Positions 9,769-20,421 of a stretch of DNA of 62,131 bases are shown one piece after another. Position 1 is the first letter of the stretch. Each line of letters starts with the position of its first letter. Under the pieces are notes generated by a model. The model saw only the letters and a program-made list of their open reading frames with translations, was not told where the DNA came from and ran no database searches. Source of the stretch: Burkholderiales bacterium. GTDB lineage: Bacteria; Pseudomonadota; Gammaproteobacteria; Burkholderiales; Burkholderiaceae_C. The DNA is taken from positions 1-62,131 of the forward strand of contig JABEVE010000017.1 in NCBI GenBank assembly GCA_013044035.1, written 5' to 3'. Both the position numbers and the translations under genes were made by a program.

Positions 9769-10719
9769 ATGAACAGTTTGACTGAACTTCGCCGCCACGG
9801 CCGTATCGTCGCCGACACTGCCGAGTACCTGCAACTGCCCCGGTTGCAGCCCCAGGACGCCACCACCAACCCCAGCTTGGTGCTGCGTGCCGTGCGCCTG
9901 GCGGACTACGCGCACATGCTCCACTCCCAGGAGGTGGCTGGCGCCGTGCGTCACGACCCCGACTTGGCGATGGACCGCCTGCTGGTGCGCTTCGGCTGCG
10001 AGATCCTGCAGCGCGTCCCCGGGCGCGTCTCCACCGAGATCGACGCCAGGCTGTCGCATGAGACCCAGGCCACGTTGGCGCGCGCACGCCGCATCATCGC
10101 GCTCTACGCCGCAAATGGCGTGGCGCGCGAGCGGGTGCTGATCAAAATCGCCACCACTTGGGACGGTATCGAGGCGGCCCGGCTGCTGGCGACCGAGGGT
10201 ATCGCCTGCAACATGACCCTGCTGTTTTCCTTCGCCCAGGCGCGCGCCTGCGCCGCCGTCGGGGTGCAACTCATCTCGCCCTTCGTCGGTCGCATCACCG
10301 ACTGGTACCGCCAGCAGGCCGGCCCCGCTTGGAACGCCGAGGCCATGCGTGGGCCGAACGACCCCGGGGTGAAGGCGCTGCTGCGCATCTGGCGTTTCTA
10401 CAAGGCCCGCGGCATCGCCACGGAGGTGATGGGCGCGAGCTTTCGCGAAACAGCGCAGATCGCCGCCATCGCCGGCTGCGATCTGCTCACCGTGTCACCG
10501 GCCTTGCTGGACGCGCTGGCCGAATCCACCGCGCCCATGCCACGGCAACTCGACCCGCGCAACGCCGGAACCCCGGAAGATGACGCGCCACTGCCACTGA
10601 CCCAAGCCCAGTTCGCCGCCGCGCTTGGCGCCGACCCGATGAGCAGCGCCAAGCTCGCGGAAGGCATCGCGCAGTTCAGCGCCGACACGGTCACGCTGCT
10701 GGACTTGTTGCGGGCCTGA
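9769..10719 (+). CDS. tal: Transaldolase
   Basis: The 316-residue protein matches the TalA/TalB family. PQDATTNPSLVLRA (residues 28-41) holds the substrate-binding Asp/Asn region, STEIDARLSHE follows, and VLIKIATTWDGIEAARLL holds the Schiff-base Lys126. It transfers dihydroxyacetone units between sedoheptulose-7-P and glyceraldehyde-3-P. The ATG at 9769 is chosen because the family starts near LTELRRHGRIVADT. It lies 39 bp after glnE and just before rsmE, 2.3 kb from the Calvin-cycle operon with which it shares intermediates. Confidence 0.95.
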   Translation: MNSLTELRRHGRIVADTAEYLQLPRLQPQDATTNPSLVLRAVRLADYAHMLHSQEVAGAVRHDPDLAMDRLLVRFGCEILQRVPGRVSTEIDARLSHETQATLARARRIIALYAANGVARERVLIKIATTWDGIEAARLLATEGIACNMTLLFSFAQARACAAVGVQLISPFVGRITDWYRQQAGPAWNAEAMRGPNDPGVKALLRIWRFYKARGIATEVMGASFRETAQIAAIAGCDLLTVSPALLDALAESTAPMPRQLDPRNAGTPEDDAPLPLTQAQFAAALGADPMSSAKLAEGIAQFSADTVTLLDLLRA

Positions 10720-10756
10720 GCCTGGCGCGCACGATCTGCGCGCACCCCGCAGATCC

Positions 10757-11524
10757 ATGGCGTCCCTCTACATGGCCCGCTTGTTCCTGCCCGGGCCGCT
10801 ATCGGCCGGCTCGCTCGATTTGCCGCGTGACGTCGTGCGCCATGTACAAGCTCTGCGCCTGTGTGTCGGCGACGATCTCACCGTGTTCGACGGTCTCGGT
10901 GGTGAGTGGCCGAGTGTCCTGGTCAGCCCGCCACCTGCGGCGCGGGTCGAGCTTCTGCGCCATGTCGCAGTCGAGCGTGAACTGCCTACCCATGTGACCC
11001 TGGCCGTGGGCATGCCGGCCAATGAACGCATGGACTGGTTGGCAGAAAAGGCCACCGAACTCGGCGCCGCGCAGGTGCAACCGCTGGTGACCGCGCGATC
11101 GGTGCTGCGACTGGACGGCGAGCGCGCCGCGCGCCGCGCCGCCCACTGGCAGGCCGTAGCACAAGCGGCCTGCGAGCAATGCGGCCGCAACCGCTTGCCA
11201 CACATCGCCGTGCCCACGCGCCTCGACGCCTGGTTGGCCGGCCTGCCAGCAGCAGGCGACGGTTCTGGCGCTGCTGGACGCTGCCTGCTGGCGGCCCCCG
11301 GCGATGGCCATGCTCTGCCCTTCGCCACCTGGGCCGCAGGGTTGACAGGCAGCCAGAACCTGCTGGCGCTCAGTGGCCCCGAGGGCGGACTGGGCCCGGA
11401 CGAAATCGCGTGGGCGCAAAGCGCGGGTTTTGTCGCCGTCAGCCTCGGGCCACGGGTTTTGCGCGCTGAAACGGCGCCGCTGGCGCTGCTGGCGGCACTG
11501 ACGGCTCGAGCTCCGCTGGACTGA
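10757..11524 (+). CDS. rsmE: 16S rRNA (uracil-1498-N3)-methyltransferase
   Basis: RsmE methylates U1498 of 16S rRNA using S-adenosylmethionine. The 255-residue protein has the N-terminal PUA-like part (LPRDVVRHVQALRL) and the C-terminal SPOUT/trefoil-knot motifs NLLALSGPEGGLGPDEI and LGPRVLRAETAPL. Both the ATG at 10757 and an ATG at 10772 (MARLFLPGPL) are possible; the latter fits the usual family start slightly better. Its last 86 bp overlap the convergent 3' end of cbbR. Confidence 0.93.
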   Translation: MASLYMARLFLPGPLSAGSLDLPRDVVRHVQALRLCVGDDLTVFDGLGGEWPSVLVSPPPAARVELLRHVAVERELPTHVTLAVGMPANERMDWLAEKATELGAAQVQPLVTARSVLRLDGERAARRAAHWQAVAQAACEQCGRNRLPHIAVPTRLDAWLAGLPAAGDGSGAAGRCLLAAPGDGHALPFATWAAGLTGSQNLLALSGPEGGLGPDEIAWAQSAGFVAVSLGPRVLRAETAPLALLAALTARAPLD

Positions 11525-12494
11525 TGGCAGGCGGTGGTGTGGCCGGCTCCATGACAGCCGGCGATCCCTGCGGTTGCATGCTGCCGAACTCGCGCGCGAG
11601 GTAAGTCTCGCCATGCTCCAGCACGAAATAGCGAAAGGCTTCGGCCGAAGGCGAAAGCATCTTGCTCGAGGTATTGACCACATGCCAGCGCCGCACCAGC
11701 GGCAGGCCCTCCAGGTCGGGCACACCGATCATGCTGGTGCGCAGTTCCATGCCGATGCTGTGCAGCGACAGGAAGCTGATGCCCATGCCCGACATCACCG
11801 TCTGCTTGATGGTCTCGTTGCTCGCCAGCTCCATTTCGGTGCGAATGTCCACCCGATATTCCTGCAGGTATTCCTCCATCGCGGCGCGCGTCCCTGAGCC
11901 GCTCTCGCGAATGATGAAGCCATAGTTGGCCAACGCGCTGGCCGGGCTCTGCTCGCCGAACATCAGTGGATGATCGGGCGCGCAGACGATGCCCAGCGGG
12001 TGCGCCGCGAACGGCTCGGCCCGGGTCGCTATTTCGCGCGGCGGACGGCCCATGATGGCCAGGTCCAGGTCATTGCGCTGCATCTGCGCCACCAGTTGCT
12101 CCCGATTGCCCACCACCAGCCGCGCCTCGATGTGCGGATGCTCTTCGCGAAACAGCTTGAGCAGGCGCGGCACGAAATACTTCGCCGTGCTCACCATGCC
12201 GATGGTCAGTCGACCAGACTCCAGGCCGCGGAATCGGGCCAGCGCGTCCTCGGCGTCCTTGAGGGTCGACAGCATGCGCCGCGCATACACCAACAGGTAT
12301 TCTCCAGTCATGGTGAGGCTGACGGATTTGCCGTTGCGCTCGAACAGCGGCAGACCCACCTGCAGCTCCAGATCGCGGATCTGCATGGAAATGGCCGGCG
12401 GCGTCAGGTGCAGGTCCTTCGCCGCCTTGCCGAAATTGAGGTGGCGGGCCGCGGCCACAAACACGCGCAACTGACGCAGGGTGATGTTTTTCAT
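11439..12494 (-). CDS. cbbR: LysR-type regulator of the Calvin cycle operon
   Basis: CbbR activates cbb operons in response to metabolites such as RuBP or NADPH. The 351-residue protein has a LysR helix-turn-helix (LRQLRVFVAAARHLNFGKAA, then LTPPAISMQIRDLE) and a periplasmic-binding-fold effector domain. It is divergent from cbbF, the classic arrangement. The ATG at 12494 (MKNITLRQLRVF) is chosen by homology; no good ribosome binding site is visible. The C-terminus carries an extra Pro/Ala/Glu-rich tail of about 45 residues that overlaps the end of rsmE. Most CbbR proteins stop near 310-320 residues. Confidence 0.93.
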   Translation of the reverse strand: MKNITLRQLRVFVAAARHLNFGKAAKDLHLTPPAISMQIRDLELQVGLPLFERNGKSVSLTMTGEYLLVYARRMLSTLKDAEDALARFRGLESGRLTIGMVSTAKYFVPRLLKLFREEHPHIEARLVVGNREQLVAQMQRNDLDLAIMGRPPREIATRAEPFAAHPLGIVCAPDHPLMFGEQSPASALANYGFIIRESGSGTRAAMEEYLQEYRVDIRTEMELASNETIKQTVMSGMGISFLSLHSIGMELRTSMIGVPDLEGLPLVRRWHVVNTSSKMLSPSAEAFRYFVLEHGETYLAREFGSMQPQGSPAVMEPATPPPAISPAELEPSVPPAAPAAPFQRAKPVARG

Positions 12495-12495
12495 C

Positions 12496-12531
12496 AGAAA
12501 TTCTGAATTGAGAATCAAGAAATTGTGAATT
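12496..12531. promoter_or_regulatory. Putative CbbR operator (two direct repeats)
   Basis: AGAAATTCTGAATT (12496-12509) and AGAAATTGTGAATT (12518-12531) match at 13 of 14 positions and are spaced 22 bp, two helical turns. The segment between 12500 and 12515 is also an inverted repeat (ATTCT-N6-AGAAT) with the LysR T-N11-A spacing at 12502-12514. The site lies between cbbR and the -35 of the cbbF promoter, where CbbR sites are normally found. Confidence 0.7.
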
Positions 12532-12558
12532 TACCTTAAGTCATTGCGGGCTTATAGT
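12530..12558 (+). promoter_or_regulatory. Sigma-70-like promoter of the cbb operon
   Basis: TTTACC (12530-12535) and TATAGT (12553-12558) are separated by 17 bp. The -10 matches consensus at 5 of 6 positions and the -35 at 4 of 6, as expected for an activator-dependent promoter. The putative CbbR repeats abut the -35. Transcription would start near 12565, about 495 nt before the cbbF start codon. Confidence 0.6.
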
Positions 12559-12668
12559 TGTTCGCACGGCTGTTGCACCCAAAACAGCGGCAATCTGATG
12601 GCATCCGGGCAGCGCTCAAAACATGAAGCCGCGCCCGAACCGTTGTGAACGGGCTCAAAGGGCAACCA

Positions 12669-12749
12669 ATGGGCATTTACCGCAGTCGCTGTGTTCTGTT
12701 CATGCGAGTCTCCGTTAATTCTGACTGCGGGCTTTTTCAAGGGCCCTGA
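12669..12749 (+). CDS. Putative 26-residue leader peptide of the cbb operon
   Basis: A well-placed Shine-Dalgarno sequence (AAAGGG at 12657-12662, 6-nt spacer) precedes an ATG. The 27-codon frame encodes a peptide with two Cys, three Arg and several aromatic residues (MGIYRSRCVL at the start, CGLFQGP at the end). Its last codons run through the 5' arm of the hairpin at 12731-12796, and its TGA comes two bases after that arm. This geometry is what translation-dependent leaders show. I do not recognise the peptide from any known family, and its expression is unproven. Confidence 0.45.
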   Translation: MGIYRSRCVLFMRVSVNSDCGLFQGP

Positions 12750-12796
12750 ATCCCGAGCCACCTCGCGACGAGGCGGCTCATGGCCTTTGAAAAAGC
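12731..12796 (+). promoter_or_regulatory. Large nested hairpin in the cbb leader RNA
   Basis: The outer arms GCTTTTTCAAGGGCC (12731-12745) and GGCCTTTGAAAAAGC (12782-12796) pair at 14 of 15 positions. The inner stem at 12755-12779 pairs GAGCC with GGCTC and CCTCG with CGAGG around a CGA loop. No U-run follows on the plus strand, so it is not a simple terminator. The leader peptide overlaps the 5' arm. Farther down, dyads lie at 12946-12957 (GCAACCGGTTGC) and 12993-13008 (two CCGCGGG/ACCGCGG arms). Confidence 0.6.
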
Positions 12797-13059
12797 AGTT
12801 CGGAGCCGACCGCGTTCAGGGGCGTCAGCCGTCGGGCTCTCGCTGATCGTCGGGCGCAGAACTGGGGACGAACAAGGCAACACCCAACGACCGGCAACGA
12901 TCCAGCCAGGAGGATTGCACCAGCCCAGGCCACGAACCATGCCCCGCAACCGGTTGCGCCAAGTTGGGCGTGCCTTGTGCGGCCTCACGGATCCGCGGGA
13001 AACCGCGGGATCGAACCACGACGGGCCCTGCCAACCCGAGACGAACCTGGAGTCCCACC

Positions 13060-14142
13060 ATGCAGCAAGGCCGCACCACCATTTCCAAATTCCTCATCGA
13101 GCAGCTCCGCGGCGCTGAGGACCAGGCCGATCTGGCCGCCTTGCTGATCGACGTCACCGCCGCGGTCAAGGCCATCGCCTCGATGACGGCCAAGGGAGCC
13201 CTGGGCGGCTTCCTTGGCTCGCTGAGCAGCGAGAACGTGCAAGGCGAAGTGCAGAAGAAGCTCGACGTGTTGTCGAACGATGCCATGATCCAGTCCTGTG
13301 AATGGGGTGGTCTGGTGGCGGGCATGGCCTCCGAGGAAATGGACGATCCCTACACCCTGCCCAAGGAGTTCGAGCGCGGCCCCTACATGCTGGTGTTCGA
13401 TCCGCTCGATGGCTCCTCGAACATCGATGTCAATGTCTCGGTCGGCACGATTTTCTCGGTGCTGCGCCACACCCGGATCGGCGATCCCACCGTGGCCGAT
13501 TACCTCCGCCCCGGGACGGAACAGGTGGCTGCCGGCTACGCCATCTACGGCCCCTCGACCATGATGGTCATCACTGTGGGCAAGGGCACGCACGGCTTCA
13601 CCCTCGACCGCGAAATCGGCAATTTCGTCCTCACCCATCCCAACCTCTGGATTCCCGAGGACACCAATGAGTACGCCATCAACAGCAGCAACGAGCGATT
13701 CTGGGAGCCGCCGGTGCAGCGCTATGTGGCCGAATGCAAGGCCGGCAAGACCGGCGATCGCGGCCGCGACTTCAACACCCGCTGGATTGCCTCGATGGTG
13801 GCCGATGTGCACCGCATCCTGATGCGCGGCGGGATTTTCATGTATCCCAAAGACGCGAAAGATCCGGGCAAGCCAGGACGCCTGCGCCTGATGTACGAAG
13901 CCAACCCCATCGGCTTCATCATTGAACAGGCAGGCGGCGCCGCGTCCACTGGGCGCGAACGCATTCTCGACGTGCAACCCAGCGCACTGCACCAGCGCGT
14001 ACCGGTGATGCTGGGCTCCAGGAACGAGATCGAGCGTCTGGTGCGCTATCACCGCGAATACGATTGCGGTGCTGACAAACCCTTTGCTTCTCCGCTGTTC
14101 AAGGACCGCTCGCTCTACAGCAGCGACGACGTGCGGGTCTGA
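13060..14142 (+). CDS. cbbF: Class I fructose-1,6-bisphosphatase (Calvin cycle)
   Basis: The enzyme hydrolyses fructose-1,6-bisphosphate, and in many autotrophs sedoheptulose-1,7-bisphosphate too. The 360-residue protein has the class I metal-binding signature [20 protein letters not shown] and the late motif [20 protein letters not shown] with its catalytic-site residues. The ATG at 13060 follows a good ribosome binding site (CCTGGAG) and begins [15 protein letters not shown], a normal family start. It is the first enzyme gene of the operon and lies 143 bp before cbbP. Confidence 0.96.
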   Translation: MQQGRTTISKFLIEQLRGAEDQADLAALLIDVTAAVKAIASMTAKGALGGFLGSLSSENVQGEVQKKLDVLSNDAMIQSCEWGGLVAGMASEEMDDPYTLPKEFERGPYMLVFDPLDGSSNIDVNVSVGTIFSVLRHTRIGDPTVADYLRPGTEQVAAGYAIYGPSTMMVITVGKGTHGFTLDREIGNFVLTHPNLWIPEDTNEYAINSSNERFWEPPVQRYVAECKAGKTGDRGRDFNTRWIASMVADVHRILMRGGIFMYPKDAKDPGKPGRLRLMYEANPIGFIIEQAGGAASTGRERILDVQPSALHQRVPVMLGSRNEIERLVRYHREYDCGADKPFASPLFKDRSLYSSDDVRV

Positions 14143-14285
14143 TCCGGCTGCCTCCCTCGGCATCCGTCATTCAACCCGTTGCCCGAACCAGCCCAGACCG
14201 CAGACCACCACTTCCGTCCGCCCATAGTCTTGTTGGCGCGGGCTGCCCTGCGGTTTTCCAGATTTTTCTCCTCTCCACCCACGCC

Positions 14286-15161
14286 ATGTCAGCCAAACAC
14301 CCCATCATTGCCATCACGGGCTCGTCGGGAGCCGGCACCACCACGGTGATGCGCAGCTTCCAGCACATTTTCCGCCGCGAGAAGCTCACCGCGCAGATCA
14401 TCGAGGGGGACTCCTTCCACAAGTTCAACCGGATGGAGATGCGCGAAGAAATGAAAAGCCGGGAGGCGGCCGGCAATCTCAATTTCAGCCATTTCGGACC
14501 TGACGCCAACCTGTTGGGCGAACTGGAAGATTTGTTCAGGACCTATGGCGCGACAGGCAGCGGCAAGGTGCGAAAATATATCCATGACGCAGCCGAGGCG
14601 ACCGAATACGGTGTCGAGGCGGGCAACTTCACCGATTGGAAAGACATCGCTCAAGGTTCCGACCTGATGTTCTACGAAGGCTTGCATGGCGGTTACGCCG
14701 ACGGCACCATCGACGTGGCCAAACAGGTCGATCTGTTGGTGGGCGTGGTGCCCATCATCAACCTGGAGTGGGTGCAAAAACTCCACCGTGATCAGGTCCA
14801 GCGCGGCTATTCGCAGGAGGCGGTGATGGACACCATCCTGCGGCGCATGCCGGACTACATCTACCACATCACGCCCCAGTTCTCACGCACCCATGTGAAC
14901 TTCCAGCGCGTGCCCACGGTGGATACATCCAACCCTTTTATTGCCAAAGACATCCCGACCCTGGACGAGAGCATGGTGGTGATTCGCTTCGCCGATCCAC
15001 ATGGCATCGACTTCCCTTATCTCATTTCCATGCTGCACGACTCCTGGATGACCCGCCCCAACACCCTGGTGGTGCCCGGCGGCAAGATGGGCCTGGCGAT
15101 GCAGCTGATTTTCACTCCCATGATCCTGCGCCTGATGGACATCAAGCGCCGCGCTGGCTGA
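14286..15161 (+). CDS. cbbP: Phosphoribulokinase
   Basis: The enzyme phosphorylates ribulose-5-P to ribulose-1,5-bisphosphate, the RuBisCO substrate, and marks a working Calvin cycle. The 291-residue protein is the usual size for the bacterial type. It has a P-loop (GSSGAGTT, residues 12-19), EGDSFHKFNRMEM near residue 40, and the FYEGLHGGYADG segment carrying the Walker B-like acidic residue. Bacterial enzymes of this class are typically activated by NADH. It sits between cbbF and cbbT. Confidence 0.97.
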   Translation: MSAKHPIIAITGSSGAGTTTVMRSFQHIFRREKLTAQIIEGDSFHKFNRMEMREEMKSREAAGNLNFSHFGPDANLLGELEDLFRTYGATGSGKVRKYIHDAAEATEYGVEAGNFTDWKDIAQGSDLMFYEGLHGGYADGTIDVAKQVDLLVGVVPIINLEWVQKLHRDQVQRGYSQEAVMDTILRRMPDYIYHITPQFSRTHVNFQRVPTVDTSNPFIAKDIPTLDESMVVIRFADPHGIDFPYLISMLHDSWMTRPNTLVVPGGKMGLAMQLIFTPMILRLMDIKRRAG

Positions 15162-15200
15162 AACGCCGGCACGCCCAACATCCCCTTCGCGAGAACTCCC

Positions 15201-17291
15201 ATGAACGCGCACAACGAACTGTTCCCCGTCATCGACCCGACCCAGCGTCGCCGTCTGGCCAACGCCATCCGCTTCCTCGCCATCGACGGTGTCGAGGCGG
15301 CCACGTGCGGCCACCCTGGAGCCCCCATGGGCATGGCCGATATTGCCGAGGTGCTGTGGCGCAACCACATGCACCACAACCCGGCCAACCCACACTGGCC
15401 CGACCGCGACCGCTTCGTGCTGTCCAACGGCCACGGCTCGATGCTGATCTACGCCCTGCTGCATCTCACCGGCTACGACTTGCCCATCGGTGAGCTCAAG
15501 CGTTTCCGCCAACTGCACAGCAAGACCCCGGGGCACCCCGAAGTCGGTTACACCCCGGGCGTGGAAACCACCACCGGGCCACTGGGCCAGGGCCTGGCCA
15601 ATGCCGTGGGCATGGCCCTCGCCGAGCACTTGCTGGCGCGCAAGTTCAACCAGCCGGGACATGAGATCGTCAACCACCACACCTATGTGTTCCTGGGTGA
15701 CGGCTGCCTGATGGAGGGCATCAGCCACGAGGTGTGCTCGCTCGCCGGCACGCTCAAGCTGAACAAGCTCATCGCCTATTACGACGACAACGGCATCTCG
15801 ATCGACGGCCATGTCGAGCATTGGTTCACCGACAACACCGCGCTGCGCTTCCAGTCCTACGGCTGGAACGTGATCGGCCCGATCGACGGCCACGACGCGC
15901 TGGCGGTGGAGCGCGCCACCGCCGAGGCCAAGACCTGCGGCGACAAGCCGACCCTCATCATCTGCCGCACCACGATCGGCTGGGGCTCGCCCAACAAGGC
16001 GGGCTCGCACGACGCGCACGGCTCCGCCCTCGGCGCCAGCGAGGCCGAAGCCACGCGCCGGGCGCTGGGCTGGGAGTACGCGCCGTTCGAGATCCCGCAG
16101 GACATCTACGACGCCTGGAACGCCAAACCCCACGGCGCCAAACTGGAGGCCGACTGGAACCAGCGCTTCGCCGCCTACGCGAAAGCTCATCCGGCCCTTG
16201 CCGCCGAATACAAGCGCCGCATGGCCGGCGACCTGCCCGCCAACTGGGCCGAGACCGTGAAGGCCCTCTACGCCAGGGCCCGTGCCGTCACCGCGCCCAC
16301 CGCCACGCGCAAGTCGTCGCAGATCGCGCTCGAAACCCTGGTTCCCGCATTGCCCGGCATGTTCGGCGGCTCGGCCGACCTCACCGGCTCCAACCTCACC
16401 GCGGTCAAGGACTCCAAGCCGTGGGCCCAGGCCAAGAGCGGCGAGGTGGTGAACTACCTGTCGTACGGCGTGCGCGAATTCGGCATGGCCGCAATGATGA
16501 GCGGCATGGCACTGCACATGGGCTTCCTGCCCTACGGCGGCACCTTCCTGATGTTCTCCGACTACTCCCGCAACGCCGTGCGCATGAGCGCGCTGATGAA
16601 GCAGCGCGTGGTGCATGTGTTCTCGCACGACTCCATCGGCCTGGGCGAAGACGGCCCCACCCACCAAGCGGTGGAGCAGGCGCCGAGTTTGCGCCTGATT
16701 CCGAACCTCGACGTCTGGCGTCCGGGCGACGTGCTCGAAACCGCCGTGGCCTGGAGATGCGCCGTCGAGCGCATGACCGGACCGAGCGCCTTGCTGTTGT
16801 CGCGCCAGAATGTGATGTCGAGTCCGCACCCCGAAGGCGCCGAGGCCCACATCGCGCGTGGTGGTTACATCCTGGCCGAAGCCTCCGGCAAACCCCAAGT
16901 GGTGCTGATCGGCACCGGCTCGGAAGTGGAAATCGCGCTCATGGCGCAGAAGCTGCTTGAGGCCGCTGGCGTGGCCGCGCGCGTGGTGTCCATGCCCTGC
17001 ACCGCCGCCTTCGATCGCCAGGACGAGGCCTACCGCAACACTGTGCTGCCGCTGTTCGTGCCGCGTGTTGCGGTGGAAGCGGCACAGCCCGACTTCTGGC
17101 GCAAGTACGTCGGCCTGTCCGGCGGCGTGGTGGGCATCGCCACCTTCGGCGAATCGGCCCCGGCGTCCGATCTGTACAAGCACTTCAAGATCACCCCCGA
17201 GCACACCGCCGACGTGGCTCAGGCCGTACTGCGCATGCACGCCGCGCGGCACGAGTCGGAAGACGGCAATGTCGTGCGCTCGATGAATTGA
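15201..17291 (+). CDS. cbbT: Transketolase (Calvin cycle)
   Basis: The 696-residue thiamine-diphosphate enzyme moves two-carbon units during regeneration of ribulose-5-P. It has the N-terminal [18 protein letters not shown] segment, the ThDP/Mg motif [12 protein letters not shown] near residue 155, the transketolase-family stretch [12 protein letters not shown], and [14 protein letters not shown]. It lies 39 bp after cbbP and 16 bp before cbbZ, consistent with a single transcript. Confidence 0.97.
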   Translation: MNAHNELFPVIDPTQRRRLANAIRFLAIDGVEAATCGHPGAPMGMADIAEVLWRNHMHHNPANPHWPDRDRFVLSNGHGSMLIYALLHLTGYDLPIGELKRFRQLHSKTPGHPEVGYTPGVETTTGPLGQGLANAVGMALAEHLLARKFNQPGHEIVNHHTYVFLGDGCLMEGISHEVCSLAGTLKLNKLIAYYDDNGISIDGHVEHWFTDNTALRFQSYGWNVIGPIDGHDALAVERATAEAKTCGDKPTLIICRTTIGWGSPNKAGSHDAHGSALGASEAEATRRALGWEYAPFEIPQDIYDAWNAKPHGAKLEADWNQRFAAYAKAHPALAAEYKRRMAGDLPANWAETVKALYARARAVTAPTATRKSSQIALETLVPALPGMFGGSADLTGSNLTAVKDSKPWAQAKSGEVVNYLSYGVREFGMAAMMSGMALHMGFLPYGGTFLMFSDYSRNAVRMSALMKQRVVHVFSHDSIGLGEDGPTHQAVEQAPSLRLIPNLDVWRPGDVLETAVAWRCAVERMTGPSALLLSRQNVMSSPHPEGAEAHIARGGYILAEASGKPQVVLIGTGSEVEIALMAQKLLEAAGVAARVVSMPCTAAFDRQDEAYRNTVLPLFVPRVAVEAAQPDFWRKYVGLSGGVVGIATFGESAPASDLYKHFKITPEHTADVAQAVLRMHAARHESEDGNVVRSMN

Positions 17292-17307
17292 GCAGCGGGC
17301 ACGGACC

Positions 17308-18006
17308 ATGTTCGATCTGGTGATGTTCGACCTCGACGGCACGCTGGTGCAGACCGCGCCGGAGATTGCCGATGCCGTCAACGACCTGCTGCGCGAGCAA
17401 TCCCTGCCCGAAGTGGCCGAAGATTTGATCGCCACCTGGATCGGCCACGGCACCCGCGAACTGATGACCCAGGCCTACGCCCATGCCACGCAGCTCGAAA
17501 CCGGCACCTTGCGCCGCACAGGCACCATGGATCGGCTCATGCCGCGCTTCACCGTGTTCTACGAGCAACGCTGCGGCACACGCAGCCGGCTGTATCCGCA
17601 GGTGCTGGAGACGCTGCGCACGCTGCGCCAGGCCGAGGTGCGCATGGCGGTGGTCACCAACAAGGAACAGCGTTTCACCAACACCGTGCTGATGGCACAC
17701 CAGATTCGCCCGTTCTTCGACATGGTGATTGCCGGCGACACCCTGGCCAGAAAGAAGCCCGATCCGCTGCCCGTGCGCTACTGCCTCGACGCGTTCAAGG
17801 TGCCGGCAAGCCGCGCGCTGTTCGTCGGCGATTCGCAGATCGACGTCGACACTGCGCGCGCCGCCGGCGTCGCCGTCTGGGCCGTACCCTATGGCTACAA
17901 CCTCGGCAACCCCATCGCCCAGGCTGCACCGGGCCGCGTCATCACGACCCTTGCCGCCGTGGCTGAAGCCGTGGCCAGCAGCGCACCGCAACGCTGCCTG
18001 GCCTGA
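17308..18006 (+). CDS. cbbZ: Phosphoglycolate phosphatase (HAD family)
   Basis: The enzyme removes phosphate from 2-phosphoglycolate made by RuBisCO oxygenation. The 232-residue protein has HAD motif I (MFDLDGTLVQT), motif II (VVTNKEQRF), the motif III Lys in ARKKPDP, and motif IV (FVGDSQIDVDTARAAG). Placement directly after cbbT is the cbbZ position seen in Cupriavidus-type cbb operons. Confidence 0.94.
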   Translation: MFDLVMFDLDGTLVQTAPEIADAVNDLLREQSLPEVAEDLIATWIGHGTRELMTQAYAHATQLETGTLRRTGTMDRLMPRFTVFYEQRCGTRSRLYPQVLETLRTLRQAEVRMAVVTNKEQRFTNTVLMAHQIRPFFDMVIAGDTLARKKPDPLPVRYCLDAFKVPASRALFVGDSQIDVDTARAAGVAVWAVPYGYNLGNPIAQAAPGRVITTLAAVAEAVASSAPQRCLA

Positions 18007-19104
<1,098 letters not shown>

Positions 19105-19169
19105 TCTGCGCCGGCGCGACCGTTCGCTGCGGCGCGCGGCGGCCTTCATGACCCCCGAGAAGCAGCCCC

Positions 19170-20375
19170 ATGCACATCCTGACCTTTGAAGAAGTCTGTC
19201 AGCGCGGCCTTGCCCAGGACAAGCGCGTGTTCATTCGCGCCGACCTGAATGTGCCGCTGAACGACCGAGGCGCCATCACCGAAGACACCCGCGTGCGCGC
19301 ATCCGTGCCGGCCATCCGCATGGCGCTGAACGCAGGCGCCGCCGTGATGGTCACCTCCCACCTGGGGCGCCCGACCGAGGGTGAGTTCAAACCCGAGGAC
19401 TCGCTCGCCCCGGTGGCCAAGCGCCTGTCCGAGCTGCTGGGCCGCCCCGTCCCCCTGGTGCGCAACTGGGTGGACGGCAGCTTCGAGTTGCGCCCCGGCG
19501 AGGTGGTGCTGTTGGAGAACTGCCGCCTGAACAAAGGTGAGAAGAAGAACGACGACATCCTGGCGCAAAAAATGGCCAAGCTCGCCGATATCTTCGTGCA
19601 CGACGCTTTCGGCACGGCGCACCGCGCCGAAGCCAGCACCTACGGCATCGCCAAGTACACGGCCATCGCCTGCGCCGGACCGCTGCTTGCGGCCGAGATC
19701 GACGCCGTCAACCGTGCCTTGGCCGATCCGGCACGGCCGCTGCTGGCCATCGTCGCCGGCTCCAAGGTGTCCACCAAGCTCACCATCCTGCAAAGCCTGG
19801 CCGACAAGGTCGACGGGCTCATCGTGGGCGGTGGCATTGCCAACACCTTCATGCTGGCCTGCGGGTTGCCGATCGGCAAGAGCCTGGCCGAACCCAACCT
19901 TCTCGACGCCGCCCGCCTGGTCATGGACAAGATGAAGGCGCGCGGCGCCGAAGTGCCCATTCCCGAAGACGTGGTCGTGGCCAAGCAGTTCAGTGCCACG
20001 GCCGCAGCCACGGTGAAAGACGCCAGGGACGTGGCCGCTGACGATCTGATCCTCGACATCGGCCCCAAGACCGCGGCCAAACTGGCAGCCAAGCTCAAGG
20101 CAGCAGGCACCATCGTCTGGAACGGCCCGGTGGGCGTGTTCGAGTTCGACGCCTTCGCCAACGGCACCAAGACCCTGGCCACGGCCATCGCCGAAGGCAC
20201 GGGCTTCTCCATTGCCGGTGGTGGCGACACCCTGGCAGCGATCGCCAAGTACGGCATCACCGACAAAATCGGCTACATCTCTACCGGCGGGGGCGCATTC
20301 CTCGAGGTGTTGGAGGGCAAGACCCTGCCGGCTTTCGACATCTTGCAACAGCGTTCACGCACCCCCTTGTCCTGA
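19170..20375 (+). CDS. cbbK: Phosphoglycerate kinase
   Basis: The 401-residue enzyme phosphorylates 3-phosphoglycerate with ATP, the first step after CO2 fixation. Family landmarks are [12 protein letters not shown] near the N-terminus, [26 protein letters not shown], and the C-terminal nucleotide loop [12 protein letters not shown]. It follows cbbG by 65 bp and precedes cbbA by 46 bp. Confidence 0.96.
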   Translation: MHILTFEEVCQRGLAQDKRVFIRADLNVPLNDRGAITEDTRVRASVPAIRMALNAGAAVMVTSHLGRPTEGEFKPEDSLAPVAKRLSELLGRPVPLVRNWVDGSFELRPGEVVLLENCRLNKGEKKNDDILAQKMAKLADIFVHDAFGTAHRAEASTYGIAKYTAIACAGPLLAAEIDAVNRALADPARPLLAIVAGSKVSTKLTILQSLADKVDGLIVGGGIANTFMLACGLPIGKSLAEPNLLDAARLVMDKMKARGAEVPIPEDVVVAKQFSATAAATVKDARDVAADDLILDIGPKTAAKLAAKLKAAGTIVWNGPVGVFEFDAFANGTKTLATAIAEGTGFSIAGGGDTLAAIAKYGITDKIGYISTGGGAFLEVLEGKTLPAFDILQQRSRTPLS

Positions 20376-20421
20376 ATCCGCTGTCACGACCCCAATCCTT
20401 TTTTCCATCCCGGAGTCCGTC

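Noticed and set aside
8239-10269. A 676-codon minus-strand frame across glnE and tal
   Set aside because: It spans two well-supported plus-strand genes and has the composition of an antisense shadow.
12780-13118. A 112-codon plus-strand frame in the cbb leader
   Set aside because: It begins inside the hairpin 3' arm without a Shine-Dalgarno, overlaps the cbbF start, and has low-complexity Arg/Pro composition.
14883-17453. An 856-codon minus-strand frame across cbbP, cbbT and cbbZ
   Set aside because: It is opposite three confidently identified enzymes and has no recognisable motif.
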